A program made the translations under genes and the position numbers. A stretch of 64,000 bases of DNA from Acidobacteriota bacterium. GTDB lineage: Bacteria > Acidobacteriota > Vicinamibacteria > Vicinamibacterales > JAKQTR01. The notes under the pieces are model-generated. The model made no database searches and had not been told where the DNA came from. It saw only the letters and a list, made by a program, of their open reading frames with translations. This document shows, piece by piece, positions 28,707 through 38,084 of this stretch; positions within the stretch are counted from its first letter, which is position 1, and every line of letters starts with the position of its first letter. The stretch covers positions 124,001 through 188,000 of the forward strand of contig JAKQTR010000041.1 in the NCBI GenBank assembly GCA_029562975.1, written 5' to 3'.

Positions 28707-30683
28707 ATGACCGCACCGAGCGGGACACCCCGCCCCAACGCGGCGCGCGAGCAGCCGGCCGCTGACGGGTCCGCGCCGCCGCCGCCGAAGCCGTGGCGGA
28801 CCGAGGGACTGCCGGCCGGGAAGGCGCCGGAAAAGCGCCCGCGGTGGGTCACGGCCGCCGTCTGGATGGCTGTCTACCTGGCCTTCTTCGGCGTGCTGAC
28901 GCTGCAGGACCGGGTGTCCGGTCCGCAGGCCGTTCCTTACACGGAGTTCAAGTCCCAGGTCGCCGCCAAGAACGTCGGCGAGGTTTTCGCGCGAGGCGAC
29001 TCCATCCAAGGCGCGCTGAAGAAAGCGGCGCCGCGCCCGGGTGAGCAGGGCGGAACGTACCAGCAGTTCACGACCGAGCGGCCCACTTTCGCCGGCGACG
29101 ATCTGCTCGAGGAGCTCGCGGGAGGGGGCGCCACGGTTCGGGCCACGCCGATCGTGCAGCATCGGGGATTCCTGGCGAACCTCCTCATCTCCTCCGCCCC
29201 GCTGCTGCTGCTGGTCGCCTTCTACGTGTGGATGTTCCGGCGCCAGCAGGGCGCGATGGCCGGCGGCCTGTTCGGGGGCAGGAAGCAGACCCGGGTGGAT
29301 CCGGAGACGATCCGGGTGACCTTCGACGATGTGGCCGGCATCGACGAGGTGGAAGCGGAGATCAACGAGGTCGTGGACTTCTTGAGGGACCCGGGCAAGT
29401 ACCAGCGCCTCGGGGCCCGCGCCCCCAAGGGCGTCCTCCTGGCGGGCGCGCCGGGAACGGGCAAGACGCTGCTGGCGCGCGCCACGGCCGGCGAGGCGAA
29501 AGTGCCGTTCTTCAGCGCCAGCGCCTCGGAGTTCATCGAGATGATCGTCGGCGTCGGGGCGAGCCGCGTCCGCGAGCTGTTCGCCGAGGCCCGCAAGGTC
29601 GCTCCCGCCATTGTCTTCATCGACGAGATCGACACCATCGGGCGCGCGCGCGGCGGCGCGAGGGCCATCGGCGGCCACGACGAGCGCGAACAGACGCTGA
29701 ACCAGATCCTGACCGAGATGGACGGCTTCTCCGGGCACGAAGGCGTCGTCGTGCTGGCCGCGACGAACCGCCCGGACGTGCTGGATCCCGCGCTCCTGAG
29801 ACCGGGACGCTTCGACCGCCAGGTCATCGTGCACGCGCCGGACCACAAGGGGCGCGTCCAGATCCTGCAGGTCCACACGCGCAAAGTGCCGCTCTCCGGC
29901 GACGTGGACCTCGAGCAGCTGGCGTCGGCGACGCCGGGCATGACGGGCGCGGATCTCGCCAACCTCGTCAACGAGGCCGCGCTGCGGGCGGCGCGGCGCG
30001 GCGAGACCGCGGTCAGCCAGCGCGATCTGACCGACGCGCTCGAAAAGGTCCAGCTCGGCACCGCCCGCAAGGTCGTCATTCCCGAGGCCGAGCGACGCCG
30101 CACGGCGTACCACGAAGCCGGACACGCGCTGCTCGGCATGCTCCAGCCCGGCGCGGACCCGGTGCGGAAGGTCTCCATCGTGCCCCGCGGGCGCGCCCTC
30201 GGCGTGACGCTGTCGACGCCGGAATCGGACCGCTACGGGTACGACGCGAACTACCTGCGCGGGCGCATCATCGGGGCGCTCGGCGGCATGGCCGCCGAGC
30301 AGGAAGTGTTCGGCGTGGTCACGACGGGCGCGGAAAGCGACCTCGAGATGGTGACCCGCATCGCACGGTCGATGGTTGGGCGGTGGGGCATGTCCGAGCG
30401 CATCGGCACGCTGTCGGTGCTGCCGTCGGAGGGCGATCCGCGCATGGCGGGCGTGTCGGAGGCGCTCCTGAACGCCGTGGACGAGGAGATCCGGCGCATC
30501 ACCGACGAGTGCTACGCCGAGGCGCGGCGGCTCCTGCGGGAGAACCGGGGCAAGCTCGACGCGATCGTCGCCAGGCTTCTCGAGCGCGAGAGTCTGGACG
30601 AGCCCGAGATCTACGACGCCGCCGGCATCGCGCGGCCCTCCAGCGCGCCGGCGCCCGTCATCGAGGGAGCGGCGCGTCCCTGA
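28707..30683 (+). CDS. ftsH: ATP-dependent zinc metalloprotease FtsH
   Basis: The 658-residue protein has two membrane segments ([15 protein letters not shown] and [19 protein letters not shown]). The AAA domain carries Walker A GAPGTGKT (K253), Walker B IVFIDEID and the second region of homology (ATNRPDVLD...LRPGRFDR). The peptidase domain has the zinc motif HEAGH (H469) and GAESDLE for the third ligand. It degrades membrane and short-lived cytosolic proteins. The start ATG is preceded by GAGAGGAAGG. An upstream in-frame start exists but gives an Arg-rich extension. Its 3' end overlaps the PFK gene on the opposite strand by 26 bp. Confidence 0.93.
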   Translation: MTAPSGTPRPNAAREQPAADGSAPPPPKPWRTEGLPAGKAPEKRPRWVTAAVWMAVYLAFFGVLTLQDRVSGPQAVPYTEFKSQVAAKNVGEVFARGDSIQGALKKAAPRPGEQGGTYQQFTTERPTFAGDDLLEELAGGGATVRATPIVQHRGFLANLLISSAPLLLLVAFYVWMFRRQQGAMAGGLFGGRKQTRVDPETIRVTFDDVAGIDEVEAEINEVVDFLRDPGKYQRLGARAPKGVLLAGAPGTGKTLLARATAGEAKVPFFSASASEFIEMIVGVGASRVRELFAEARKVAPAIVFIDEIDTIGRARGGARAIGGHDEREQTLNQILTEMDGFSGHEGVVVLAATNRPDVLDPALLRPGRFDRQVIVHAPDHKGRVQILQVHTRKVPLSGDVDLEQLASATPGMTGADLANLVNEAALRAARRGETAVSQRDLTDALEKVQLGTARKVVIPEAERRRTAYHEAGHALLGMLQPGADPVRKVSIVPRGRALGVTLSTPESDRYGYDANYLRGRIIGALGGMAAEQEVFGVVTTGAESDLEMVTRIARSMVGRWGMSERIGTLSVLPSEGDPRMAGVSEALLNAVDEEIRRITDECYAEARRLLRENRGKLDAIVARLLERESLDEPEIYDAAGIARPSSAPAPVIEGAARP

Positions 30684-32907
30684 CGGCCCCGCGCGGGGCC
30701 GGCCGCGCGAGCGCCTCGTTGATGGTCCGCAGGCCGAGCCACCACTGCCGCTTCGGGCGGCGGTTGGGCGCGTCGACGAGGCGGACGTAGTCCTCGAACG
30801 AGTGAAACTCGACCATCCCCGACACCATGCCGACGAACTCGGCCGGGGCCCGCCCGGCCAGCGCCTCCGACGCCACCCGGCCGATGCCGAGGCGGGCCAA
30901 GCGGGTGGCCTGGATGCGGTCGAACGGCGACGGGTCCCCGCCCTGCTGCAGGTGCCCGAGGATGCTCTCGCGCACGTCGAACAGGCCGCCGCCTTCCTGC
31001 TCGAACAGCGCGCACATGAAGCGCGTGTCGTAGACGTCGTTCGCCCGCTCGCTGCGGATCATCAGCCCCAGGCGCTTCCCCGAGGAGAACCCCTGCACGA
31101 GCACGGCGAGATCGTCCACCAGCCGCTGCAGGGTGACGCCTTCCTCGTGCAGGTACACGCGCTCGGCGCCCGTCGCCAGTCCGCTCATGAGCGCCAGATA
31201 GCCGCAGCGCCGGCCCATCACCTCGACCACGTAGCAGCGCTGCTCGGCCACGGCCGACTGCTTGATCTTGTCCACGACGTCGACGATGTTGTTCAGGGCC
31301 GTGTCGGCGCCGATGCTCAGCTCGGTGCCGGGGAGGTTGTTGTCGATCGTGGCCGGCAGGCAGACGATCGGGACGCCGAAGGCGGGGTAGTTCGCCCGCT
31401 CCTCGAACAGGCGGTGCGCCGTCTCGTACGCCTCCCATCCGCCGATGAACAGCAGCCCGTCGAGCGACTCGCGCTCGATCGTGCGGGCGATGGCGTAGAG
31501 ATCCGGGCCGGCCGGCACCTCGCGCGACGTGCCCAGCTCGGCGCCGCCCATCGGGGCCCAGCCGTTGACGCTCATCCAGTCCATGGCGACGAGGTCGGCG
31601 CCCACCAGGCCGTGGACGCCCCGCCGCACGCCGAGCATCTGGTGGCCGTCGTCGAGGCCCAGGCGCACGGCGGCGCGCACCGCGGCATTCATGCCCGGCG
31701 ACGGCGCGCCCGCGTGCAGGACCGCGAGGCGCAGGCGCCGCTGGCCCTCGCGAGGCGTGCGCGGCAGGGCCCGCACGAGCGTGCGGTAGGTCGCGAGGGA
31801 GTCGTTGAACCCAGGGCCGCGCAGGTCCAGCGCCCGGGCGTACTGGCGCGACGACAGGCACTCGTTGACGGCCCGCGAGTCGGCGACGCACGCCTCGAGG
31901 GGAATCCGGACCGCGCGGTTGCCCCGCATGCCCATCACGAGCGCACGCTCGTCGGCCTCGCCCGACAACACGGTCTCGATGGCGGCGTGGCCCATGATCG
32001 TGCCCAGCGTGCGGTCGAACGCGCTCGGGGCGCCGCCGCGCTGCACGTGGCCCAGCACCGTGACGCGCACCGCCTCGCCGAGCCCCCCGCTCAGCGCCTC
32101 CCGCACCCGCTCGCTCGTGATGGCCGCGCCGTGGCGATCCGTCGCGCCCTCGGCCACGACCACCGTCGAGTGGCGCCGCCCGGCCTGCCGCCCCGCGACG
32201 ATCTGGCCCACGAGGCGGCGCTCCCAGTCGTCGTCCGGAGGCGGATCTTCCGGGATGAACACCGCGTCCGCGCCTGTGGCGATGGCGGCCATGAGCGCGA
32301 GATACCCGCAGTGGCGGCCCATGACCTCGACGACGAACGCGCGGCGGTGGCTCGACGCGGTGCTGCCGATGGCGTCGATGGCTTCGGTGATCCGGTGCAG
32401 GGCGGTGTCGGCCCCGATGGTCATGTCCGTGCCGGCGGCGTCGTTGTCGATCGACCCCACCAGCCCCACGACGACCAGCCGCGGATGGCGCGCGGCGGCC
32501 CCGGGCTCGACGGCGCCGGACGCCTCCAGCTCGCGGACGAAGTCGGGCCATTCGCGGCGGAGCACGTCGGCGCCCGTCAGCGATCCGTCGCCGCCGATGA
32601 CGACGAGGCCGTCGATGCCGCGCTGCAGCAGATTCCGCGCCGCCGCGAGCCGGCCTTCGCGCGTGCGGAACGCCTCGGATCGGGCAGACCCGATGAACGT
32701 GCCCCCGCGGTGGATCACGCCGCCGACATCACGCCACCCGAGCGGGCGGATCATGTCGCCGCCCTCGATGAGGCCGCGGTAGCCCTCGAAGATGCCCCAC
32801 ACCTCGAGGCCGTTGTCCAACGCGGTGCGGACGATGGCCCGCACGGCCGCGTTCATGCCCGAGGCGTCGCCGCCGCTCGTCAGAACGCCGAGGCGCGTCA
32901 CGTTCAC
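30658..32907 (-). CDS. Fused double 6-phosphofructokinase, eukaryote-like
   Basis: The 749-residue protein has two PFK halves joined by a linker. In the N-half the ATP motif GGDGS (105-109) and catalytic GSIDND (base D154) are intact. In the C-half GGDGS is replaced by IGGWEAYE, and PATIDNN (D522, then N-N) replaces TIDND, as in the effector-binding half of animal and fungal PFKs. GSIDND, TDMTIGADTALHRI and FVVEVMGRHCGYLAL in the N-half are also the eukaryotic wording. It should phosphorylate fructose-6-phosphate using ATP, with an allosteric C-half. The start is GTG behind a GGAGG. It is a phosphate-sugar companion of glgP, but the genes are divergent or convergent, not an operon. Confidence 0.9.
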   Translation of the reverse strand: MNVTRLGVLTSGGDASGMNAAVRAIVRTALDNGLEVWGIFEGYRGLIEGGDMIRPLGWRDVGGVIHRGGTFIGSARSEAFRTREGRLAAARNLLQRGIDGLVVIGGDGSLTGADVLRREWPDFVRELEASGAVEPGAAARHPRLVVVGLVGSIDNDAAGTDMTIGADTALHRITEAIDAIGSTASSHRRAFVVEVMGRHCGYLALMAAIATGADAVFIPEDPPPDDDWERRLVGQIVAGRQAGRRHSTVVVAEGATDRHGAAITSERVREALSGGLGEAVRVTVLGHVQRGGAPSAFDRTLGTIMGHAAIETVLSGEADERALVMGMRGNRAVRIPLEACVADSRAVNECLSSRQYARALDLRGPGFNDSLATYRTLVRALPRTPREGQRRLRLAVLHAGAPSPGMNAAVRAAVRLGLDDGHQMLGVRRGVHGLVGADLVAMDWMSVNGWAPMGGAELGTSREVPAGPDLYAIARTIERESLDGLLFIGGWEAYETAHRLFEERANYPAFGVPIVCLPATIDNNLPGTELSIGADTALNNIVDVVDKIKQSAVAEQRCYVVEVMGRRCGYLALMSGLATGAERVYLHEEGVTLQRLVDDLAVLVQGFSSGKRLGLMIRSERANDVYDTRFMCALFEQEGGGLFDVRESILGHLQQGGDPSPFDRIQATRLARLGIGRVASEALAGRAPAEFVGMVSGMVEFHSFEDYVRLVDAPNRRPKRQWWLGLRTINEALARPAPRGAVRDAPLPR

Positions 32908-32983
32908 GGTGCTGTCTGCCTCCGCGCGGGTGTGTGCGGGCGGCCACGCGCCGCGCGGGCGCCGGCGCGGGCCCGCGTCCGCG

Positions 32984-34000
32984 TCACCGCCTGCCGGCCG
33001 TCGTCGTTTCGAACGTCCGCCGGATGGCCGCGTAGAACGTCTCGGCCATCAGCGCGAATCCCGCTTCGGTCGGGTGCAGGCCGTCGGCGCCGATGTACCG
33101 CTTGATGTCGGCCGAAAGCGGCCCGTACAGATCCACCAGCGTGGCGCCTTCGGCCGCCGCCAGCGACGCGATGCGCTGGTTCAGCTCCGGCACGAACTCC
33201 GCGCCCGCGCCGCGATCGTAGGGGACTGACCCGTGCCACTGCGGGGGGAAGTTCGCAAGCAGCACCGCTATCCCGGGCCGCAGGGCTTTCGCCGTCCGCA
33301 CCATCTGTCGGAGCTGGCCGGCGATGTACTCCGTCGTGGCGCTGCCCGGGCTGCCAAGCAGGTCGTTCGCGCCGTCAAGCAGCAGCAGCACGTCGGGCGC
33401 GCCGAGCGCCAGCTCGCCCGGCAGGCGCGAGAGGCCCGCTGCAACGGCTTCGCCGGGTTTGCCTTCGTTGAGCACGGTGAACTGCTGCCCGGGGTACCCC
33501 GCAGCCAGGAGCCGCCTGAGCACGTTCGGATACGAGTAGTCGTTCTCCGGTTCCATGTCGGAGACGAACGCCACCGGATCGGACTTCTTGCCCCACGTGA
33601 TGCTGTCCCCGTACGCCATGAACGTCGTCACCGAGAGCCGGGACGGGTGGACGGTGACCGTGAACGTGCAGGACGCGGTCTCGCCGCGGGCGGCGCCCGT
33701 CGCCGAGCACGCGACGGTCGTGGATCCGAGCCCGAATGACGAGCCCGACGAGGGCGTGCAGGTCGTCCGAACAGGCGCCGTGCCGCCCGAGGTGGCGGGA
33801 GCGGGCCACGAGACCGCGACCGGCTGACCCGAGGGCGCCATCGCCGTCTGCGAGTCGGGGCAGGCAATCGCGAGCTGCGGCGAAGGGGCTGTCAGGACCG
33901 TCGTCTTGTCTCCGCACCCGGCCGACGCCAGGGCCAGCGCCGCGACGAAGGCGGAAACCACGGCAAGCGTCCGCCACGAGATTCGGGACCGGTCGGTCAT
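32984..34000 (-). CDS. SGNH/GDSL hydrolase lipoprotein with HYR-like domain
   Basis: The 338-residue protein has a lipoprotein signal with lipobox LASAGC (C29). A HYR-like beta-sandwich follows at about 45-118, then an SGNH hydrolase domain. The catalytic blocks are GDSITWG (S133), NEGKPGE, DGANDL (N212) and GADGLHP (D305, H308). It should cleave ester bonds, perhaps acetyl groups on polysaccharide or lipid, at the membrane surface. It stands next to a GH127-like glycosidase and a sugar oxidoreductase, which suggests carbohydrate de-acylation. The ATG lies 7 nt behind TATCAT, so the transcript may be leaderless. Confidence 0.88.
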   Translation of the reverse strand: MTDRSRISWRTLAVVSAFVAALALASAGCGDKTTVLTAPSPQLAIACPDSQTAMAPSGQPVAVSWPAPATSGGTAPVRTTCTPSSGSSFGLGSTTVACSATGAARGETASCTFTVTVHPSRLSVTTFMAYGDSITWGKKSDPVAFVSDMEPENDYSYPNVLRRLLAAGYPGQQFTVLNEGKPGEAVAAGLSRLPGELALGAPDVLLLLDGANDLLGSPGSATTEYIAGQLRQMVRTAKALRPGIAVLLANFPPQWHGSVPYDRGAGAEFVPELNQRIASLAAAEGATLVDLYGPLSADIKRYIGADGLHPTEAGFALMAETFYAAIRRTFETTTAGRR

Positions 34001-34007
34001 CTACGGC

Positions 34008-34013
34008 ATGATA
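34008..34013 (-). promoter_or_regulatory. Predicted -10 element, leaderless start of SGNH gene
   Basis: TATCAT on the minus strand, 7 nt before the ATG. It lies between the end of the GH127-like gene and the SGNH gene. Confidence 0.4.
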
Positions 34014-34019
34014 GCGCAG

Positions 34020-36047
34020 CTACGCCTTGCGCCTGGGGCGCAGCCGCGGGAATTCCGTCACCCGGATGTTCGTGCAGCCGTACGGGATGAGCGTCACCTC
34101 CTCGTCCGGCTCGTCGGACGGGCTGCGTGCCGGGTCGGACCAGGCGAGGTCCGGCGGGGAGATCTCGGCGGCCCAGCCGTGCGCAATCGTCCACGACGGG
34201 ATGCGGCGGCCGGTCGCGCGTGCGGCCATGCCGGCTCCCTCCGGCGAGAACGGCCGCTCGCCCACGGGCCGTTTCTCGAAGGTCAGTCCGGCCTCTGGGC
34301 GGTCCTCGTCCAGGACGAGGCCGTAGTTCCACGGAGTCGACGGCCGGACCTCGAAGTCACCGTGCGGGAGTTCGCGGTGGGGTTTGTCGGCGTTGACCCG
34401 CCTCCACTCCTCCCCGATTCTCAGCGCGTAGACGAGCGGGCCGCGTTCGACGGCGACGGCTCCGTTGTCGCGCACCGTGACGGCCGGCCGCATCGGGAAG
34501 CGAAGCGATACGGCGGTCTTCCCGCGCCACTCGCGTTCCACCCGGTGCAGCGTGCCGGGAACCAGCCGGCGCTCGGGCAGGCCTCCGACGCGAATTGCCG
34601 CATCGCGCGCCCACTGCGGGACGCGCAGCACGAGCGGGAAGCGCACGGCGGCGGCCGCCTCCACCGTGATGGCAAGGTCCTCGCGGAACGGGTAGTCCGT
34701 GTCGAGCGCAATCGTGACCGGCACGCCCCTGGCCGTGAAGCGGGCGACGCTCGGCGCGTAGGCCGCGGCGACGAGCCCTTCGTCGGGGGTCCGCATCCAG
34801 AGGTGCGCGGCGAACTTCGGCCATCCCTGGTGCATGTTCGACGTGCAGCACCCGTAGTTCGGTTCGAGCCCGAACAGGTTCGACTCAGGCCCGTTCGTGG
34901 TCCACATGTGGTCGGGATTGACGGTGCACTGCACCTGGTTGACCTGCTGGTCGTACTGGTGCGACCACATGTCGGGCGCGAACGTGGCCGGCAGCGCGTT
35001 GAACGCCACGCGCTCGAGGCGGTCGCCAACAGGCGCATCGCCGAACACCGAGAACAGGTGCTCGAGCGAGTACATGAACTCGACCACCGCGCACAGTTCC
35101 GTGCCCTGGAGGGGGCTCGTGCCGGCGAGGCACTCGTCCCCAGAGAACATGCCGGTCACCTGGCCGTGATGGCGGTCGAGCGTCTCGATCATCGCCGCCG
35201 CGAACGCCCGGTCCGCCGGGCGCCGATCCAGCCGCCAGTTCAACGCGGCCGCCTTCGCGGCCATGGCCGTGTTGACGACGTGCTTCGTCCACTTCCAGAG
35301 GCCGCGCCGCGGCGTCGGGCGCGCGATGTCGTCTGTCCGGTAGAGCGCCTCGAAATCCACGCCCTGCTCGCGAAGCTTGAGCGCGAGGTCCAGGAGCCAC
35401 GGCTCCCGCGTGTGCTGGTACGCGTGGAAGGCCGGGACGAGCCCTTCGAACCAGCGGAACCGCCCCCACCCGTAGAGCGGCGTCCTGTCGAGGCCGACGA
35501 GCAGGGCGCGCAGGCTCTTCACGATCGCCTCAAGGACGCGCGAGTCGCCCGTGGCCTCGTGGTACTGCGCGAGCGCCTTGTTGGCGAGCAGGATCGCCCA
35601 CAGGTCGTACCGCTTCGTGACGGCGTCCTCCGGGTACGGTCCGAACCAGCCGTCGCTTCGCTGGTGCGCGACGATGAAATCCACGTAGCCGGTGATCCGG
35701 GCCTTCAGGGGACCGTCGTCGAGAATCCAGGCGAGCGGGATGACGCCGTCGAGCCAGTAGGGCGCGCGCTCCCATCCCTCGGCCCTGCCTCCGAACCACT
35801 GGCTGTCGGCGACGTCGGGCCAGAACTGGTCCAGATGGCCCGAGAGCCCGTCGGCCTGGATGCGCAGCTGGCGCAGGAGCCAGCCCGAAGGGCGGATTGA
35901 CCCGAGCGGCAGCGGCGCGAACGCCGGCGGTGACAGCGAGCACACGGCCGAGCGCGCGCGTCCGGGCGCGGCGGTCCTGGGGGCAGCCGACGCGGCTACT
36001 CCGGCCGCGACACACGACAGGAACTCGCGCCGGTCACACGTTGCCAT
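34020..36047 (-). CDS. GH127-family (DUF1680) glycoside hydrolase, exported
   Basis: The 675-residue protein begins with a Tat-like RREFL signal and then an alpha/alpha barrel. The zinc and nucleophile positions of GH127 beta-L-arabinofuranosidases are recognisable: E317 and C319 in GTELCAVVEF, and C400-C401 in NYGCCTSN, matching the Glu-x-Cys ... Cys-Cys pattern in which the last cysteine pair includes the nucleophile. A beta-sandwich follows. Predicted to release L-arabinofuranose or a related sugar from plant or microbial glycans in the periplasm. The start is preceded by GGAGGG. A 79-bp perfect palindrome separates it from the upstream oxidoreductase gene. Confidence 0.88.
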   Translation of the reverse strand: MATCDRREFLSCVAAGVAASAAPRTAAPGRARSAVCSLSPPAFAPLPLGSIRPSGWLLRQLRIQADGLSGHLDQFWPDVADSQWFGGRAEGWERAPYWLDGVIPLAWILDDGPLKARITGYVDFIVAHQRSDGWFGPYPEDAVTKRYDLWAILLANKALAQYHEATGDSRVLEAIVKSLRALLVGLDRTPLYGWGRFRWFEGLVPAFHAYQHTREPWLLDLALKLREQGVDFEALYRTDDIARPTPRRGLWKWTKHVVNTAMAAKAAALNWRLDRRPADRAFAAAMIETLDRHHGQVTGMFSGDECLAGTSPLQGTELCAVVEFMYSLEHLFSVFGDAPVGDRLERVAFNALPATFAPDMWSHQYDQQVNQVQCTVNPDHMWTTNGPESNLFGLEPNYGCCTSNMHQGWPKFAAHLWMRTPDEGLVAAAYAPSVARFTARGVPVTIALDTDYPFREDLAITVEAAAAVRFPLVLRVPQWARDAAIRVGGLPERRLVPGTLHRVEREWRGKTAVSLRFPMRPAVTVRDNGAVAVERGPLVYALRIGEEWRRVNADKPHRELPHGDFEVRPSTPWNYGLVLDEDRPEAGLTFEKRPVGERPFSPEGAGMAARATGRRIPSWTIAHGWAAEISPPDLAWSDPARSPSDEPDEEVTLIPYGCTNIRVTEFPRLRPRRKA

Positions 36048-36062
36048 CGTGTCCCTCCATAC

Positions 36063-36141
36063 AAAGGGGTCGGGACGATTTTCGCAACCGACAATTCTGT
36101 ATGACGGAATTGTCGGTTGCGAAAATCGTCCCGACCCCTTT
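36063..36141. repeat. Perfect palindromic element B (GGGGTCGGGACG family)
   Basis: Arms of 35 nt at 36063-36097 and 36107-36141 are perfect inverted copies around a 9-nt loop. Outer sequence AAAGGGGTCGGGACGATTTT matches elements A and C. It fills the gap between the Gfo/Idh stop (5 nt away) and the GH127-like start, and could terminate transcription between them. Confidence 0.93.
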
Positions 36142-36146
36142 CGCGT

Positions 36147-37316
36147 TCACGGACGCTCGACGTCGACCCAGGTGCCAGCAGCCTTCGACGCGAGGCACGC
36201 CTCGATGAAAGCCATCGAGTGGGCCCCGTCCTCGATGCGCGGGTAGGGAAACGCGGGCCTCGCGTCCCCAAGGGCAATGGCCATGCGCTCCTGCGCCACC
36301 TCGCCGTACAGATTGGCGAATGCCTGGAGCAGGCCCTCTGGGTGGCCTCGCGGCGCCCGGCCCAGAGCGAGAATCTCGGGCGGGAGGTCGGCATCGCCGC
36401 GGGCGACGACCCGCGCGGCCTCGCCCTGCATCGCCACGCGCAGGTAGCTGCACTCCCGGTGGTTCCAGTCGATCAAGCCCCGCTCGCCGTAGACGCGAAG
36501 GCGGATGTCGTTCTCGCTCCCTGCCGCCGCCTGGAACGCGGTGAACGTGCCGTAACAGCCGCCGTCGAACTCCATGAGGGCCGATACGTGGTCGATGAGC
36601 CGACGGCCGGGGACCGTCGGCGCGGCTTCGGCCGAGACCCGGGCGACGGCATGCCCGGTCACGAAGCAAGCCAGATGCTGGGCGTGGCAGCCGATGGCGC
36701 TCATGACCTGCGCCAGTCCGCTCCGCCGGGGATCGAGGAGCCATCGCAGCCGGTTGGACGGCGGCGCGTCCTCGAGGCGCGCGGCGAGCCCGGCCTGGAT
36801 GTACTCCACCTGCACGAGGCGCAGTGCACCCAGCGCGCCCTCGCGCACCAGGCGCGAGGCGTAGCGGATCATCGGATAGGCCGAATAGCCGTGCGTGATG
36901 GCGAACAGCCGCCCCGACCTGCGCACCTTCGCCGCCAGATCGCGAGCCTGGGCGAGGTCGTGCGTCACGGGCTTGTCGCACAGCACGTCGAGGCCGGCGT
37001 CGAGGGCCGCGGCGGCGTATGGATAGTGCGTGTCGTTGGGCGTCATGATCGCGACGGCCTCGATGCCGTCTGGCCGCTCGCGTTCCCGGGCCAGCATCTC
37101 GGACACATCGCCGTACGAGCGGGAGGCGTCCACGCCGACCGAGGGGCCCGCGAGGCGCGACCGCTCGGGATCGCCCGACCATACGCCCGCCACCACGCTC
37201 CACCATCCGTCCAGAGTGGCGCCGCCCTGGTGCACTCGGCCGATCCAGGAGTCGGGGCCGCCCCCGATCATGCCGAGCCGCAGGGGCCGCCCGAACCGCG
37301 TTCTGAGTCCGCTCAT
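36147..37316 (-). CDS. Gfo/Idh/MocA-family oxidoreductase
   Basis: The 389-residue protein has an N-terminal Rossmann fold with LGMIGGGPDSW, the substrate-side (C/E)DKP motif (DVLCDKPVTHD) and a C-terminal alpha/beta domain with GCHAQHLACF. This is the layout of NAD(P)-dependent sugar or inositol dehydrogenases. The substrate cannot be read. It precedes the GH127-like glycosidase, so oxidation of the released sugar is plausible; this is inference from context. The start is preceded by GGAGG. It is divergent from lemA. Confidence 0.9.
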   Translation of the reverse strand: MSGLRTRFGRPLRLGMIGGGPDSWIGRVHQGGATLDGWWSVVAGVWSGDPERSRLAGPSVGVDASRSYGDVSEMLARERERPDGIEAVAIMTPNDTHYPYAAAALDAGLDVLCDKPVTHDLAQARDLAAKVRRSGRLFAITHGYSAYPMIRYASRLVREGALGALRLVQVEYIQAGLAARLEDAPPSNRLRWLLDPRRSGLAQVMSAIGCHAQHLACFVTGHAVARVSAEAAPTVPGRRLIDHVSALMEFDGGCYGTFTAFQAAAGSENDIRLRVYGERGLIDWNHRECSYLRVAMQGEAARVVARGDADLPPEILALGRAPRGHPEGLLQAFANLYGEVAQERMAIALGDARPAFPYPRIEDGAHSMAFIEACLASKAAGTWVDVERP

Positions 37317-37522
37317 GCTCTGCGCCTCCGCCCGCGCCGCGCGCCTCTCCGCCGCGCAGGCGCATTGTACCCGACCCGGCGCGCGCCGCTCCCTCGTTCC
37401 GCGCGGCAGCCCGCCCGCGGGTGTATTCTGTTACGTGAATACCGCTTGCCGCTGCGCCCGCGGCAGCGGCGGCGACCACGGGTTCATGAGGCGGCGCCGG
37501 CGCAGCCGCCGGGAGCACCCAC

Positions 37523-38071
37523 ATGCTGATCGCGCTCGTCGTCGTCATCGTCCTCGTCGTCGCGATTGCCGGGATGTACAACGCCCTGGTCCGTCTGAGG
37601 GTGCTGGTGGACAACGCGTGGGCCGACATCGACGTGCAACTCAAGCGGCGGCACGATCTCATTCCGAACCTCGTCGAGACCGTGAAGGGGTACGCGTCGC
37701 ACGAGAAGAGCACGTTCGAGGAGGTCGTCGCGGCGCGGGCGAAGGCGATGTCGGCGCAGACCCCCGAGGCGCGCGGCCAGGCCGAGCTCGGGCTGAGCGC
37801 CGCGCTGGGCAGGCTGTTCGCCCTGGCAGAGGCCTACCCGCAGCTGCGCGCCGTCGAGAGCTTCACCCAGCTCCAGGGCACGCTCGCGCAGATCGAGGAC
37901 GCCGTGCAGTCCGCGCGCCGGTACTACAACGCCGTCGTGCGCGATTTCAACACGAAGACCGCCCAAGTGCCGTGGAACATCCTGGCGTCGACGTTCGGGT
38001 TCGCCTCCCGCGAGTTCTTCCAGCTGACGGACGAGAACGAGCGGGCGGTGCCTTCGGTCACCTTCAGCTAG
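37523..38071 (+). CDS. lemA: LemA family protein
   Basis: The 182-residue protein has one N-terminal membrane segment (LIALVVVIVLVVAIAGMYN). The helical LemA domain follows with YNALVRLR, NAWADIDVQLKRRHDLIPNL and the FNTKTAQVPWNILA motif near the C-terminus. LemA proteins are membrane-anchored and of uncertain role. The DUF2207 gene starts 13 nt after the stop and the M28 gene overlaps that; LemA beside DUF2207 is a common pairing. RBS-like GGGAGC precedes the ATG. Confidence 0.9.
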   Translation: MLIALVVVIVLVVAIAGMYNALVRLRVLVDNAWADIDVQLKRRHDLIPNLVETVKGYASHEKSTFEEVVAARAKAMSAQTPEARGQAELGLSAALGRLFALAEAYPQLRAVESFTQLQGTLAQIEDAVQSARRYYNAVVRDFNTKTAQVPWNILASTFGFASREFFQLTDENERAVPSVTFS

Positions 38072-38084
38072 GTCGGAGGCCATC

